Positions 26,032 to 34,623 are shown, numbered from the stretch's first letter. The stretch: DNA of 41,915 nucleotides from CAYZZA01 sp964482685 (GCA_964482685.1 CAYZZA010000005.1:1-41915); one strand, 5' to 3'. Notes: generated by a model not told the origin, from the sequence alone. Numbers and translations are program-made.

Positions 26032-26904
26032 TTATGAACGAGGCAGTATTTCTTTTAACAAAGACACATCATGCAAACAGTGTGCCCCTTCTTGAATCAA
26101 GTGGTTGGCTCCTGCTGAAAGCGGACTGGTAATATTTCCCGGTACACAAAACACTTCGCGGCCTTCATCAAGAGCAGAATGAGCAGTCATCACGCTTCCA
26201 CTTCGAGCTTCTGCTTCTATCACAATCACTGCATCACTCAACCCAGCAAGAAGCCGATTTCTCATCGGAAAATGATGTTTCAAAGGGCGCCTGTGCACAG
26301 GATGTTCCGATAAAAGCAAGTGGTGCGTGCCTATTTCTGTTTGTAACGCACTGTTTTCCGATGGGTACACCTGATTCAACCCCGAAGCAAGAACCGCAAT
26401 GGTTGAACCTCCTAAGCGCAGTGTTTCCTTATGGGCATACGTATCCACTCCACGTGCTAGCCCGCTCACAATAACATAGTCAGGAACACACGTGGGAAGC
26501 AAGCGGCGCAATACGGCTCGGCCGTACCATGTGGATTTTCTAGATCCCACAATACTTAGTTTTTTCCGCTGCAGTAGTCCTACCTCCCCTTTGTAAAAAA
26601 GCAGAATAGGGGGTGCATGAATCTGTCTCAAGGCATCTGGATACCGTACGTCTAACAACGTCAGCCACCGGATGCCTCTTTGTTTATAGTCTGTATACAA
26701 TTTGTTGAGATCTTGGCTGGCCCATTCATTTAGGATAGCCCGGCGTTTAGAAGATGAAAAAAAGACCTTTCTAAAAAGGTCTTCCATTTTATACGTGGGA
26801 TGTTCGGTTGCTTCTCCTGCAAGAATAACTTTTTCTTCTAGGGTTAGTTGGCTGATATGGGCCATACGAAAGAAAAACTCTTCTAATTGAGCTTGTCTGT
26901 CCAC
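26032..26904 (-). CDS. dprA: DNA-processing protein DprA/Smf
   Basis: A 290-residue protein that binds incoming single-stranded DNA and loads RecA during transformation. An N-terminal helical (SAM-like) region is followed by the Rossmann-like DprA fold: LSIVGSRKSTWYGR near residue 115, IVSGLARGVDTYAH near 145, TIAVLASGLNQVYPSEN near 170 and MRNRLLAGLSDAVIVIEAEARSGSVMTA near 215-240. GTG at 26904 is the start, 5 nt after GAGGAGGG. It ends without the DML1-like winged helix seen in some longer relatives. Order rnhB-dprA-topA is conserved in Bacilli. It suggests, but does not prove, competence. Confidence 0.95.
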   Translation of the reverse strand: MDRQAQLEEFFFRMAHISQLTLEEKVILAGEATEHPTYKMEDLFRKVFFSSSKRRAILNEWASQDLNKLYTDYKQRGIRWLTLLDVRYPDALRQIHAPPILLFYKGEVGLLQRKKLSIVGSRKSTWYGRAVLRRLLPTCVPDYVIVSGLARGVDTYAHKETLRLGGSTIAVLASGLNQVYPSENSALQTEIGTHHLLLSEHPVHRRPLKHHFPMRNRLLAGLSDAVIVIEAEARSGSVMTAHSALDEGREVFCVPGNITSPLSAGANHLIQEGAHCLHDVSLLKEILPRS

Positions 26905-26982
26905 CTCGTCCCTCCTCTGCGTGAGTCCTTTTCTTTACTGTACGCACTTCAACAAGATTTTGGTGAATAAACACGCTGCATC

Positions 26983-27759
26983 TTAGTGCGTTGCTTTTAC
27001 AGGAGCAAAGGACGTGCGGTGAATGGGGCAAGCTCCATAGCGTTTTAAAGCCTCGAGGTGATCTTTGGTTCCATACCCTGCGTTCGAGTTGAATTTGTAT
27101 TCTGGGTACTGGGTATGATACCGCTGCATCAAACGGTCGCGGGTGACTTTTGCCAGGACACTGGCTGCTGCAATCGAGAGACTATTGGCGTCTCCTTTAA
27201 TCAAGCTTTGTTGGGCAACAGGCAAAGACAGGGTCATGGCATCGACTAATAAGAAATCCGGTTGAATCCCCAACTGCGCAACTGCTCGCGTCATCGCAAG
27301 TTTTGTAGCTTGATAAATATTCAATGCATCAATTTCACTTGCTTCTGCTTGTCCAATCCCATAAGAAAGCGCACTGTCTTTAATTTTTTCATAAAATTCA
27401 TTGCGCTTGGCTTCTGATAGCTTTTTCGAATCGGTCAAACCTGGCAGATGAATATCTGAAGGAAGGATGACGGCCGCAGCAACAACTGGGCCTGCAAGCG
27501 GACCTCGGCCTACTTCGTCAAGTCCAGCAAGCGCTGTTTTCCCGCTTGCCCAGAGCTCCCGTTCATACCGGAGAAGAAAGTCGTGTTCTTGTTCCAGCAT
27601 TTCTTCTTTTTTCTTTTGACGTTGTACGCTTGCAACCAGTGCTTGCACACCTGCTCGAGGATCTTGAGAAAGGAGTGCAAGTTCTTCTTCTGATAAAGAA
27701 GGCACAGAGGCAATCCAGGTTTTTAATTCTTGAATGGTTTGTGTGTCGATAGGTTTCAT
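26983..27759 (-). CDS. rnhB: ribonuclease HII
   Basis: RNase HII, 258 residues, nicks RNA-DNA hybrids and removes single ribonucleotides from DNA. Catalytic residues are in LAGLDEVGRGPLAGPVVAAAV (Asp and Glu), and DFLLVDAMTL and SLSIAAASVLAKVTRDRLM supply the rest of the site. The N-terminal extension of about 75 residues, rich in Gln/Lys/Glu, is normal for Firmicutes RnhB. ATG at 27759 overlaps the rbgA stop as ATGA and has AAGGA upstream inside rbgA. Confidence 0.96.
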   Translation of the reverse strand: MKPIDTQTIQELKTWIASVPSLSEEELALLSQDPRAGVQALVASVQRQKKKEEMLEQEHDFLLRYERELWASGKTALAGLDEVGRGPLAGPVVAAAVILPSDIHLPGLTDSKKLSEAKRNEFYEKIKDSALSYGIGQAEASEIDALNIYQATKLAMTRAVAQLGIQPDFLLVDAMTLSLPVAQQSLIKGDANSLSIAAASVLAKVTRDRLMQRYHTQYPEYKFNSNAGYGTKDHLEALKRYGACPIHRTSFAPVKATH

Positions 27760-28640
27760 GTCAAATCCTTCTTTTTTGTTTCTGCGTGTGAGGTGGGAAC
27801 AGCATCAAATGTAAAGCGCCCAATTTTCCCGTTGCGCAGTTCATGAATAAATTTTTCTGCACCCCGTTCGTATTCTTCTTGAAAACCACGGTTTCGTGTA
27901 ATCTCAAGCAACAGCTCGGACAACGTGCCTGTTTCAAGCAACTCTTGGGATAATTCATAATGACGTGCTAAGTCTTCGGGATATTCCGTCCGAAGGTAAT
28001 CCAATCCGTAAAAGGCAATGTCATCCAACAAGAGCAGTTGGTCTTTAATCGCTCCCGTCAATGCAAGTTTTTTGCCAACTTCTTGGTCTTCAAATTTTGG
28101 CCACAAAATCCCGGGTGTGTCCAACAGTTCTAATTCTTTTTTGTATTTGATCCATTGCTGGGCTTTGGTGATTCCAGGTCTATCGCCTGTTTGAGCCACA
28201 TTCCGTTTGGCTAAACGGTTGATCACGGTTGATTTTCCAACGTTTGGAATCCCAACAGAGACTGCTCGTACGGCTTGGACTTTCATACCTTTTGCGCGTT
28301 GACGTTCAAATTTCTCTGCTAGAATTTCTTTTGACACACGGACTACTTCTTGCATGCCAACTCCTTGTTGCGCGTTAATGGCGATTGCTGGAATGCCCTC
28401 TTCATTGAAGTAACGGATCCATTCTTTTGTTTTTTGGGGATCTGCTAAATCACTTTTGGTTAAGATAATCAAGCGTGGTTTTTCTCCAATTAACCGTTGC
28501 AAATCTGGATTTTGACTCGAATAGGGAATACGTGCATCCACCAATTCGAACACGATGTCTACCAATTTTAATTTTTCTTGAAACTGCCTTCTTGCTTTGG
28601 CCATATGGCCCGGGTACCATTGAATGGGTTTGATTGTCAT
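27756..28640 (-). CDS. rbgA: ribosome biogenesis GTPase RbgA (YlqF)
   Basis: A 294-residue circularly permuted GTPase needed for late 50S assembly. G motifs occur in permuted order: G4 LTKSDLAD (about residue 60), then G1 GIPNVGKSTVINRL (about 125), G2 near DRPGIT and G3 LLDTPGILWP. The N-terminus IQWYPGHMAKARR is the family signature, including the catalytic His region. ATG at 28640 follows AGAGAGGACATACAAA; the frame is open further upstream into the signal peptidase gene, but without motifs. The upstream terminator's T run stops directly before this ribosome binding site. Confidence 0.96.
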   Translation of the reverse strand: MTIKPIQWYPGHMAKARRQFQEKLKLVDIVFELVDARIPYSSQNPDLQRLIGEKPRLIILTKSDLADPQKTKEWIRYFNEEGIPAIAINAQQGVGMQEVVRVSKEILAEKFERQRAKGMKVQAVRAVSVGIPNVGKSTVINRLAKRNVAQTGDRPGITKAQQWIKYKKELELLDTPGILWPKFEDQEVGKKLALTGAIKDQLLLLDDIAFYGLDYLRTEYPEDLARHYELSQELLETGTLSELLLEITRNRGFQEEYERGAEKFIHELRNGKIGRFTFDAVPTSHAETKKKDLT

Positions 28641-28656
28641 TTTGTATGTCCTCTCT

Positions 28657-28690
28657 AAAAAAGAGTTCAGGGAAAAAGTCCTGAACCCTC
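28657..28690 (-). terminator. intrinsic terminator between lepB and rbgA
   Basis: On the minus strand GGGTTCAGG pairs with CCTGAACTC (9 bp, one G-T) around an 8-nt loop, followed by TTTTTT. The rbgA ribosome binding site AGAGAGG begins 2 nt later. Confidence 0.8.
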
Positions 28691-28708
28691 GCATTTGACT
28701 CATTTCTT

Positions 28709-29383
28709 CTATTGATGGTTCAAAGAACCAAATTTCATTAGGGGCCACAAACGCCAATTTGTTTCTCCCATGACTGATTCTGCGGGCACAAAGCCAAACA
28801 TGCGGCTATCTTTTGAATTGCCACGGTTGTCTCCTAATAAAAAGTAATGTTCTTCTGGAACCACACTTTGACCGGTAATGGATTCAAGTGAAAAATCTTG
28901 TGTATACAAATCCCATTCTTCCAACCCATTTAATTTTTGTTCCAAGTATGGTTCATCAATGGGTTCGTCGTTGATGTACAAGACATCTGATTCTACTCTG
29001 ATATGATCGCCTGGAAGTCCAATGACTCGTTTAATGAATTGCTTAGGCGCTTGTGAAGACCTAGAGGTATCCTCTGTAGGATCTGGAAACACCACAATGT
29101 CAAATCGGTCAATGTGACCTTGTTTGTTTAACAACAAGCGATCTTCTGATTGCAACGTCGGCTCCATGGACTCTCCGTCCACACTGACCGGGACAAACAA
29201 ATACGTACGGACGAGAAGCAATACAGCGACCATAGCCAAAATTTGAAACACTGTGGAGGCCACTTCACTTCCTATACGTGTAGTGGGTTTGGTCTTGTCT
29301 TTTTTTGTTTGATTGGAGGCATGTTTTTCTCTCCGTGGTACAAACACTTTTCCCTTTTCAGCTTGTTCGAACTCATCTGGCAT
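28709..29383 (-). CDS. lepB: type I signal peptidase (downstream copy)
   Basis: A 224-residue membrane serine peptidase that removes signal peptides from secreted proteins. After a charged cytosolic stretch of about 45 residues comes one membrane helix (VFQILAMVAVLLLVRTYLFV), then SVDGESMEPTL with the nucleophile Ser, KRVIGLPGDHIRV with the general-base Lys, and GDNRGNSKDSRMFGFVP. ATG follows AGTAGGGAT. It lies 14 nt after a second, clearly different signal peptidase gene and before a terminator. Confidence 0.95.
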   Translation of the reverse strand: MPDEFEQAEKGKVFVPRREKHASNQTKKDKTKPTTRIGSEVASTVFQILAMVAVLLLVRTYLFVPVSVDGESMEPTLQSEDRLLLNKQGHIDRFDIVVFPDPTEDTSRSSQAPKQFIKRVIGLPGDHIRVESDVLYINDEPIDEPYLEQKLNGLEEWDLYTQDFSLESITGQSVVPEEHYFLLGDNRGNSKDSRMFGFVPAESVMGETNWRLWPLMKFGSLNHQ

Positions 29384-29397
29384 GCTATCCCTACTCT

Positions 29398-29961
29398 CTA
29401 ATTTCTAGTGGAAGATCTGAAGAAAGTGATGTGTTTAACTGGATAGTAAATCATTTGGGCTTCTCCTATCACCGCTTCTTCATGAATTGTTCCATAATGT
29501 CTGCTGTCATAGCTATCCCGTCGGTTGTCTCCCATCACAAAATACTCGTTTTCAGGAACAACTGGGCTCTCTGTTATTTCAGAAAGCACAAAATTAGATG
29601 TTTGGAGCCCATTGTCCCCTTCACCAAGAGATTTTAAATAAGGTTCGGGTGTCTGTATGCCGTTGATAAACAGCTCACCGTTGTGTACATATAGTGTATC
29701 GCCTGGAAGTCCAATGACTCGTTTGACAACCGGCTTCATGCCAGTGTCCCGAAAGACGACAATATCAAATCGGTTAATGGTTGCTTGTGTGTTCACAAGC
29801 ATTTTATCGCCGTTTTGCAACGTTGGGAACATAGAATTGCCCGCGATATCTGTAGGCAAAAAGACGAAAGAACTCCAAACCACTCCAACTAGGACAAGCA
29901 ATCCTGTAACTTGACTTATTCTTTTCCATACACGGCCAGATAAACACTGTCTTTTCTTCAT
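29398..29961 (-). CDS. type I signal peptidase (upstream copy)
   Basis: A 187-residue paralogue of the next gene. One N-terminal membrane helix (ISQVTGLLVLVGVVWSSFVFL) is followed by IAGNSMFPTLQNGD (nucleophile Ser), VVKRVIGLPGDTLYV (catalytic Lys) and MGDNRRDSYDSRHYGTI. The two proteins differ in the cytosolic tail (short here) and in the sequence between the conserved boxes, so they are old duplicates rather than a recent repeat. The ribosome binding site (GGAATGAG) is modest. It follows the S41 protease gene after 46 nt. Confidence 0.94.
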   Translation of the reverse strand: MKKRQCLSGRVWKRISQVTGLLVLVGVVWSSFVFLPTDIAGNSMFPTLQNGDKMLVNTQATINRFDIVVFRDTGMKPVVKRVIGLPGDTLYVHNGELFINGIQTPEPYLKSLGEGDNGLQTSNFVLSEITESPVVPENEYFVMGDNRRDSYDSRHYGTIHEEAVIGEAQMIYYPVKHITFFRSSTRN

Positions 29962-30007
29962 TTTCTCATTCCAGTCACAAGATAGTGCACATTGCTCTCC
30001 ACCTATT

Positions 30008-31486
30008 TTATTGTTCTAGCAAGACATCTTTTGCTGCCTCGTATTGTGTGTCATTTTCTTCAATTAATGCACGCAATTGTTCTACCATCAAAGCAGAGGT
30101 TTCCCCTGTGACTTGTCCATTCTCTTCCAAACCGTTTTCTTTCTGGAAAGCCTGGACGGTTGTTTCTAACATAGAATCGTATTGCTCGGTTGCCTCTCCG
30201 GCACTATACCCAAGAGCGTTCAACACTGCTTTGATATTGGCTATTTCAGGAGACGCTTCTCCTTTTGTATATGTTTTGGTGCTGTCGATTAACAATAGGT
30301 TCACATACTCAGGCAATTCCACTTCAACAGTAGGCTGGATTCCTGTTTCGTTTACCCAATTCCCATCGGGAGTAAGCCATTTTCCAATTGTCATTTTTAA
30401 TTCTCCAGACCCTTTTAATGTCTGGATATTTTGAATGGTCCCTTTGCCAAATGTTTGGACTCCAATGAGGGGAATGTCTCCTGATTCATTCATTGCACCA
30501 GCTAATATTTCTGACGCACTCGCACTTCCACCATCAATCAACAAAACAGATGGTTCAGTTATTTTAAAGGAACCGTACAGCTCTTCATTGGCGTTGTAAA
30601 AGACGGTTTCTTCGCCTCTTTCTTCAACACGTAGTAACGTGTCTCCTTCTTCTACGAACATATTAGACAATTGGATGGCAACGTTCAATAAGCCACCAGG
30701 GTTGCCTCGTACATCGAAAATAAACGACGTGGCCCCTTGTGCACGCAGCTCTGTCACTGCATCAACCATTTCCTCATATGTGGGAACAGAGAAGTTCGTG
30801 ATTTTGATGTACCCCACCGACGCATTTTCTTCATCCAACTGGTATTTGACTGTTTCAATTGGAATCGAATCACGGATTAACGAAATTTCAAATGTATTGT
30901 CGCCTCGTTGAATCGTTAACACAACCTCTGACCCTTTTGGCCCTCGAATTAAGGACACCGCTTCTGTCAGAGACAACTCGGAGACGCTTTCTCCATCTAC
31001 TGACAGGACTAGGTCATTTGGCAATAATCCAGCCTTTGCTGCTGGAGAATCGTCAATCGGAGACACAATCTTTACTGCGTCTCCTTCTTTCATCACTTCT
31101 GCTCCAATTCCTTCAAAAGAGCCACTAATGTCTTCGCTTAAAGCGGCTGATTCATCCGGATCTAAAAATTCGGTATACGGATCGCCTACGGATTGAGCCA
31201 TGCCACTAATTGCACCCTCAATCAACGTTTCTTTGTCTACTTCTTGAAAATACTTTTGTTGAAGAAGTTGGTATACTTCCTCAATCGCTCCAAAGTCTCC
31301 TTCAGTCGATGGACTCACACTGGAAGAAGAGGAAGAAGTGCCTTGCGTAAGGAGAAGATCTCCAGGTCCCTTCATAATCAAAAAGGTCCCTATAATAGAA
31401 AGCAGCGCAACTCCTATTACAGAGAAGAGATACACCGATTTTTTAATCCCAGTTTGATGTTGGGTTTCATTCTCATCTTGTTTCAT
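30008..31486 (-). CDS. S41-family C-terminal processing peptidase (CtpA-like)
   Basis: A 492-residue membrane-anchored serine protease. An N-terminal membrane helix (about residues 17-38) precedes a Ser/Thr linker, a PDZ domain (about 105-190, with AGLLPNDLVLSVDGESVSE), the S41 catalytic domain with nucleophile Ser in GGSASASEILAGAM and Lys in TFGKGTIQ, and a C-terminal peptidoglycan-binding domain (INANIKAVLNALGYS-like region to VQAFQKENGLEENGQV). ATG follows AGGGAA. It stands in a row with two signal peptidases, pointing to a shared role in maturing or clearing exported proteins. Confidence 0.94.
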   Translation of the reverse strand: MKQDENETQHQTGIKKSVYLFSVIGVALLSIIGTFLIMKGPGDLLLTQGTSSSSSSVSPSTEGDFGAIEEVYQLLQQKYFQEVDKETLIEGAISGMAQSVGDPYTEFLDPDESAALSEDISGSFEGIGAEVMKEGDAVKIVSPIDDSPAAKAGLLPNDLVLSVDGESVSELSLTEAVSLIRGPKGSEVVLTIQRGDNTFEISLIRDSIPIETVKYQLDEENASVGYIKITNFSVPTYEEMVDAVTELRAQGATSFIFDVRGNPGGLLNVAIQLSNMFVEEGDTLLRVEERGEETVFYNANEELYGSFKITEPSVLLIDGGSASASEILAGAMNESGDIPLIGVQTFGKGTIQNIQTLKGSGELKMTIGKWLTPDGNWVNETGIQPTVEVELPEYVNLLLIDSTKTYTKGEASPEIANIKAVLNALGYSAGEATEQYDSMLETTVQAFQKENGLEENGQVTGETSALMVEQLRALIEENDTQYEAAKDVLLEQ

Positions 31487-31519
31487 GTGGTTCCCTGCTT
31501 TCTTTTCGTATTTCAGACC

Positions 31520-32230
31520 TTACTGGTGCTGGATGGCTGTTTCTAATGCAATGCGCATCATTTCATCAAATGTTTTCTCGCGTTCTTCAGAAGTAGTTTC
31601 TTCTCCTGTGAGCAAATGGTCACTAATCGTTAAAATAGCCAATGCTTTTTTGTTGTGTTTTGCTGCTAACGTATACAATCCAGCTGCTTCCATTTCAACA
31701 GCCATCACGCCGTACCGTGCCAATTTTTGTTTGTCTAACTCTTCGTTATAAAAACGATCCGCACTGAGTACGTTTCCTACTTTGACATCTATCTGTTGAT
31801 TTTGTGCAACCTCGTATGCCGTTTTTAATAAAGAAAAGTCTGCTAATGGTGCAAAATCAACTTGATCATGAAAGGTGCGGCGGTTGATGCTAGAATCCGT
31901 CGTGGCTCCTTGTGCAAGGACAACGTCACGGATCTTCACTTCTTCTTTCATGCCTCCAGCTGATCCAACACGAATGAGGTTTTCTACTCCATATTCAGTA
32001 ATCAGTTCTTCTCCATAAATCATCATTGAAGGAATTCCCATTCCAGTTCCTTGTACAGAAATCCGGTGCCCTTTATACGTACCCGTATACCCGAAGGCAT
32101 TGCGAACACGGTTGTACTGCGTGACATCTTCCAGAAATGTCTCTGCGATGTATTTTGCTCTCAATGGATCTCCAGGGAGCAACACCGATTTTGCGATGTC
32201 TCCTTTTTTTGCTTCTATGTGAACACTCAT
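31520..32230 (-). CDS. deoD: purine nucleoside phosphorylase, DeoD type
   Basis: A 236-residue hexameric-type phosphorylase that converts purine (deoxy)nucleosides and phosphate to base and (deoxy)ribose-1-phosphate. Markers are LLPGDPLRAKYIAE (phosphate binding), GTGMGIPSMMIYGEELI, LIRVGSAGG, VMAVEMEAAGLYTLA and ILTISDHLLTGE with the catalytic Asp. ATG at 32230 follows AAAGGAGG; the longer frame upstream belongs to the spacer. It lies 20 nt after the YozE-like gene and 33 nt before the S41 protease. Confidence 0.96.
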   Translation of the reverse strand: MSVHIEAKKGDIAKSVLLPGDPLRAKYIAETFLEDVTQYNRVRNAFGYTGTYKGHRISVQGTGMGIPSMMIYGEELITEYGVENLIRVGSAGGMKEEVKIRDVVLAQGATTDSSINRRTFHDQVDFAPLADFSLLKTAYEVAQNQQIDVKVGNVLSADRFYNEELDKQKLARYGVMAVEMEAAGLYTLAAKHNKKALAILTISDHLLTGEETTSEEREKTFDEMMRIALETAIQHQ

Positions 32231-32250
32231 GTCTATTCCTCCTTTAATAA

Positions 32251-32475
32251 TTAGCGTCTTGCTTGGTACCGATCCCATGCTTCATCAAAAACAGCCATCG
32301 AAGGCAAGTACGTTGCGTTCATTTCCAAATACTGACTGAGGTCATGATAATCGGTTGACTGTTTAGGAAAACTTCCATCATATTGAGCATGGTTGGCAAA
32401 TAGAGTAACCGCATCGTTCTTTTTAGGGTCTCGTTCAGTCATTAAATAATGATAGAAGGATTGCGTGGTACTCAT
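32251..32475 (-). CDS. YozE-like small protein (UPF0346)
   Basis: A 74-residue soluble protein of the YozE SAM-like family, with SFYHYLMTERDP at the N-terminus and a helical PKQSTDYHDLSQYLE segment. Biochemical role unknown. The ATG at 32475 overlaps the msrA stop (TGATG), which indicates coupling; a GTG one codon earlier is the alternative start. Linkage to msrA is common in Firmicutes. Confidence 0.85.
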   Translation of the reverse strand: MSTTQSFYHYLMTERDPKKNDAVTLFANHAQYDGSFPKQSTDYHDLSQYLEMNATYLPSMAVFDEAWDRYQARR

Positions 32476-33008
32476 CACAAGAGCGCTTCTTTCTTCTTAC
32501 TACTATACGCTTTACGCTCTTCCTTTTCCAATGCATACCGCTCTTTGTTTTTCTTGTAAAAATCTTGGTGTTCTTCTTCTGCTACATAAAAAGGAGCGGC
32601 TGGCTCGATAGTGGTCACAATCGGTTCGTCATACTTTCCGCTTTGTGCCAAGCGTTTCTTGGAACGTTCTGCACTTTCTTTTTGTGCTTCATTGAGATAA
32701 AAAATAACGGGGCGGTAGCTACTTCCACGGTCTTGGAATTGGCCTGCAGCGTCTGTAGGGTCTGTTTGATTCCAGTAAATATCAAGTAGCTCCTCAAATG
32801 AAATTAGTGTCGGATCAAACGTAATTTCCACCGCTTCGGTGTGTCCAGTTGTTTGGGTTTTGACTTGTTCATATGTTGGATTTTTAACGGTTCCTCCCGT
32901 ATAGCCAGACACGATTCGATGAATACCTGGATACGTATCAAATGGAGCCACCATGCACCAAAAACACCCTCCTGCTAAAATGGCGCGTTCGCTTTTTCTG
33001 TTCGTCAT
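32475..33008 (-). CDS. msrA: peptide methionine-S-sulfoxide reductase A
   Basis: MsrA, 177 residues, reduces the S epimer of methionine sulfoxide in proteins. The active-site motif GCFWCMVAPFD lies at about residue 13; YTGGTVKNPTYEQV, GHTEAVEI and WNQTDPTDAAGQFQDRGSSYRP follow. There are no Cys residues outside GCFWC. ATG follows AGGAGGA. No MsrB is nearby. It sits between YpmS and the YozE-like gene, as in Bacillus-type gene order. Confidence 0.96.
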   Translation of the reverse strand: MTNRKSERAILAGGCFWCMVAPFDTYPGIHRIVSGYTGGTVKNPTYEQVKTQTTGHTEAVEITFDPTLISFEELLDIYWNQTDPTDAAGQFQDRGSSYRPVIFYLNEAQKESAERSKKRLAQSGKYDEPIVTTIEPAAPFYVAEEEHQDFYKKNKERYALEKEERKAYSSKKKEALL

Positions 33009-33026
33009 GTTCTTCCTCCTATTCGG

Positions 33027-33665
33027 TTAATTTGTAGTCTCAGTAGGCACGTACACGTTCATGCGTAAGTCGTCTTCTGCCAAGTTGATGTAGGTCATTG
33101 AAAAATGAACGCCGCTTTCGAGTGCAAATTCATCAAAATGAACAATTAAATATTCAGAGTCCGCATGCACAGATACCCACTTTGGCAATTCAAATTGTTT
33201 GTCCAGTTGATTCATTATAAAAGACAAGGGCAAATTCAATGCTCCCAAAGAAAAAGATCGGGCTTTTAATTGTAAGTTTCCATCTTCCATCACATACGGA
33301 TCTAATTCAAGCTCAAGCGGAATCGGCACTCCAAACAGCTCAAGGTTGCCCACAAGAGTCACGTGTTCTGCCAAGTATAGGCTGTATGAGAGGGTGTCTG
33401 TCTCCATTTCTTTTTGTAAGTATTGATTGGCAAGTTGTTCAATTTGCTTGGTGTCACTTCTGACCTCAAAAGAAAGATTTTCAGAAGAGACGCTTGTTGC
33501 AGGTGGCTCAGTAGCTCCCTGGCTAGAGGGGGAAAATAAGTGCACACCTAACCAGGCAAAACTTCCTAGCACGACTCCTAACAACGTTAAAAAAGCTATT
33601 TTCCAAGTCCGTGCTGACGTTGACACACTCTTTTGAGGGTGGTCGTTTTTTTCATTTTTCAACAT
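33027..33665 (-). CDS. YpmS-family (DUF2140) membrane protein
   Basis: A 212-residue protein with a short basic cytosolic tail, one membrane helix (about residues 20-45, WKIAFLTLLGVVLGSFAWLGVHLF) and an extracytoplasmic DUF2140 domain ending in GVHFSMTYINLAEDDLRMNVYVPT. Function unknown. ATG at 33665 follows AGGTGGG and comes 4 nt after the GDSL esterase stop, mirroring ypmR-ypmS of Bacillus. Confidence 0.86.
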   Translation of the reverse strand: MLKNEKNDHPQKSVSTSARTWKIAFLTLLGVVLGSFAWLGVHLFSPSSQGATEPPATSVSSENLSFEVRSDTKQIEQLANQYLQKEMETDTLSYSLYLAEHVTLVGNLELFGVPIPLELELDPYVMEDGNLQLKARSFSLGALNLPLSFIMNQLDKQFELPKWVSVHADSEYLIVHFDEFALESGVHFSMTYINLAEDDLRMNVYVPTETTN

Positions 33666-33669
33666 ACTT

Positions 33670-34524
33670 TTACCCACCTTGTTTTTTTGACAACACATCA
33701 AACATCTCTTTTGCTAATTCATCTGCGATGCGTTGATACCCTTGTTCATTGGGATGGAAGAAATCTTCCTCAAACAAATACGTAGAAGCATCCTCTTTCG
33801 ATTCGCCTTCTTTGTTCGTATCTTGTTCAGATGAAGATCCTTGCAGCAAATCTTCTAAAGCAACAAAATAAGTGTTGTCACTTTCTTGGGCACTCTTTTT
33901 TGCCACCTCATTCCAGCCTTCCACCAGAGCATGCAAGAAAGGAATGTCGCCTAATTCACTTTCATACGGGTTATAGATTCCAAATAAAAAGAGCGGCGTT
34001 TCGGGAGTAGATTGGCGAATTGTGTCAAGAAGTTGATGGAGATTTTCTTCATAGTCCGTTAGTTGAGCCACAACGGTTTCTTCATCCATATGAAGACCAC
34101 TTTTCTTGATAACGTCAATCAAATCATTGCCTCCTGCTGAAAGAGTCACAACGCTCGCGTTCTGAAGAGAATTTTGGATTTCTTTTGTTTTCTCGATTCT
34201 TTTTTGTATATCTAAAGTTGTGTCTCCTTTTTTTCCGTAATTTTGTGTCGTGACATCCAAGAATTCTGAAGAATGCCGCAATTTTTCCGCGACTAAAGGC
34301 ACATACCCGCCTCTGTTACTTAAATCTCCGACGCCTTCAGTCAACGAGTCCCCTATGGCAACGAGGCGAATGTTCTCTCTGGAAACAAAGGCTTCATCTG
34401 TCGAAAGGGCTATCGGTTCTGTTTTTTTATAAGGCTGTCCAAGAGTGTCTATGACCAAAAATGTAAGGCTTGCTATTATTAAGAGAAACAAAAGGGATTT
34501 CCATACAAAAAGGAGGTTTTTCAT
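33670..34524 (-). CDS. GDSL/SGNH-family lipase or esterase (YpmR-like)
   Basis: A 284-residue exported or membrane-anchored hydrolase. An N-terminal hydrophobic segment (about residues 6-27) is followed by block I AIGDSLTEGVGD (nucleophile Ser), TLSAGGNDLIDVI (block III with the oxyanion Asn) and DFFHPNEQGYQRIA (Asp and His of the triad). A low-complexity acidic insert (SSEQDTNKEGESKED) precedes the last block. The ATG at 34524 is preferred, 10 nt after GGAG, because the ATG at 34533 is only 1 nt from it. First gene of the operon; substrate unknown. Confidence 0.9.
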   Translation of the reverse strand: MKNLLFVWKSLLFLLIIASLTFLVIDTLGQPYKKTEPIALSTDEAFVSRENIRLVAIGDSLTEGVGDLSNRGGYVPLVAEKLRHSSEFLDVTTQNYGKKGDTTLDIQKRIEKTKEIQNSLQNASVVTLSAGGNDLIDVIKKSGLHMDEETVVAQLTDYEENLHQLLDTIRQSTPETPLFLFGIYNPYESELGDIPFLHALVEGWNEVAKKSAQESDNTYFVALEDLLQGSSSEQDTNKEGESKEDASTYLFEEDFFHPNEQGYQRIADELAKEMFDVLSKKQGG

Positions 34525-34558
34525 GGCTTTCATGCTCCTTTCTTAGTTATTGTTGTTT

Positions 34559-34623
34559 TTTAAAAAATTCAACTCCTGTGGTATACTCTAAGTGCACAAG
34601 TGTTTTCCTTTTTTAGTATACCA
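34559..34623. promoter_or_regulatory. face-to-face promoters of the hemolysin III and GDSL operons within an inverted repeat
   Basis: TGGTATACT (34579-34587) and its exact complement AGTATACCA (34615-34623) form a 9-bp inverted repeat with a 27-nt spacer. Each arm is an extended -10: the left one reads rightward, with TTTAAA 17 nt upstream (34559-34564); the right one reads leftward toward the GDSL gene with no good -35. Confidence 0.6.
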
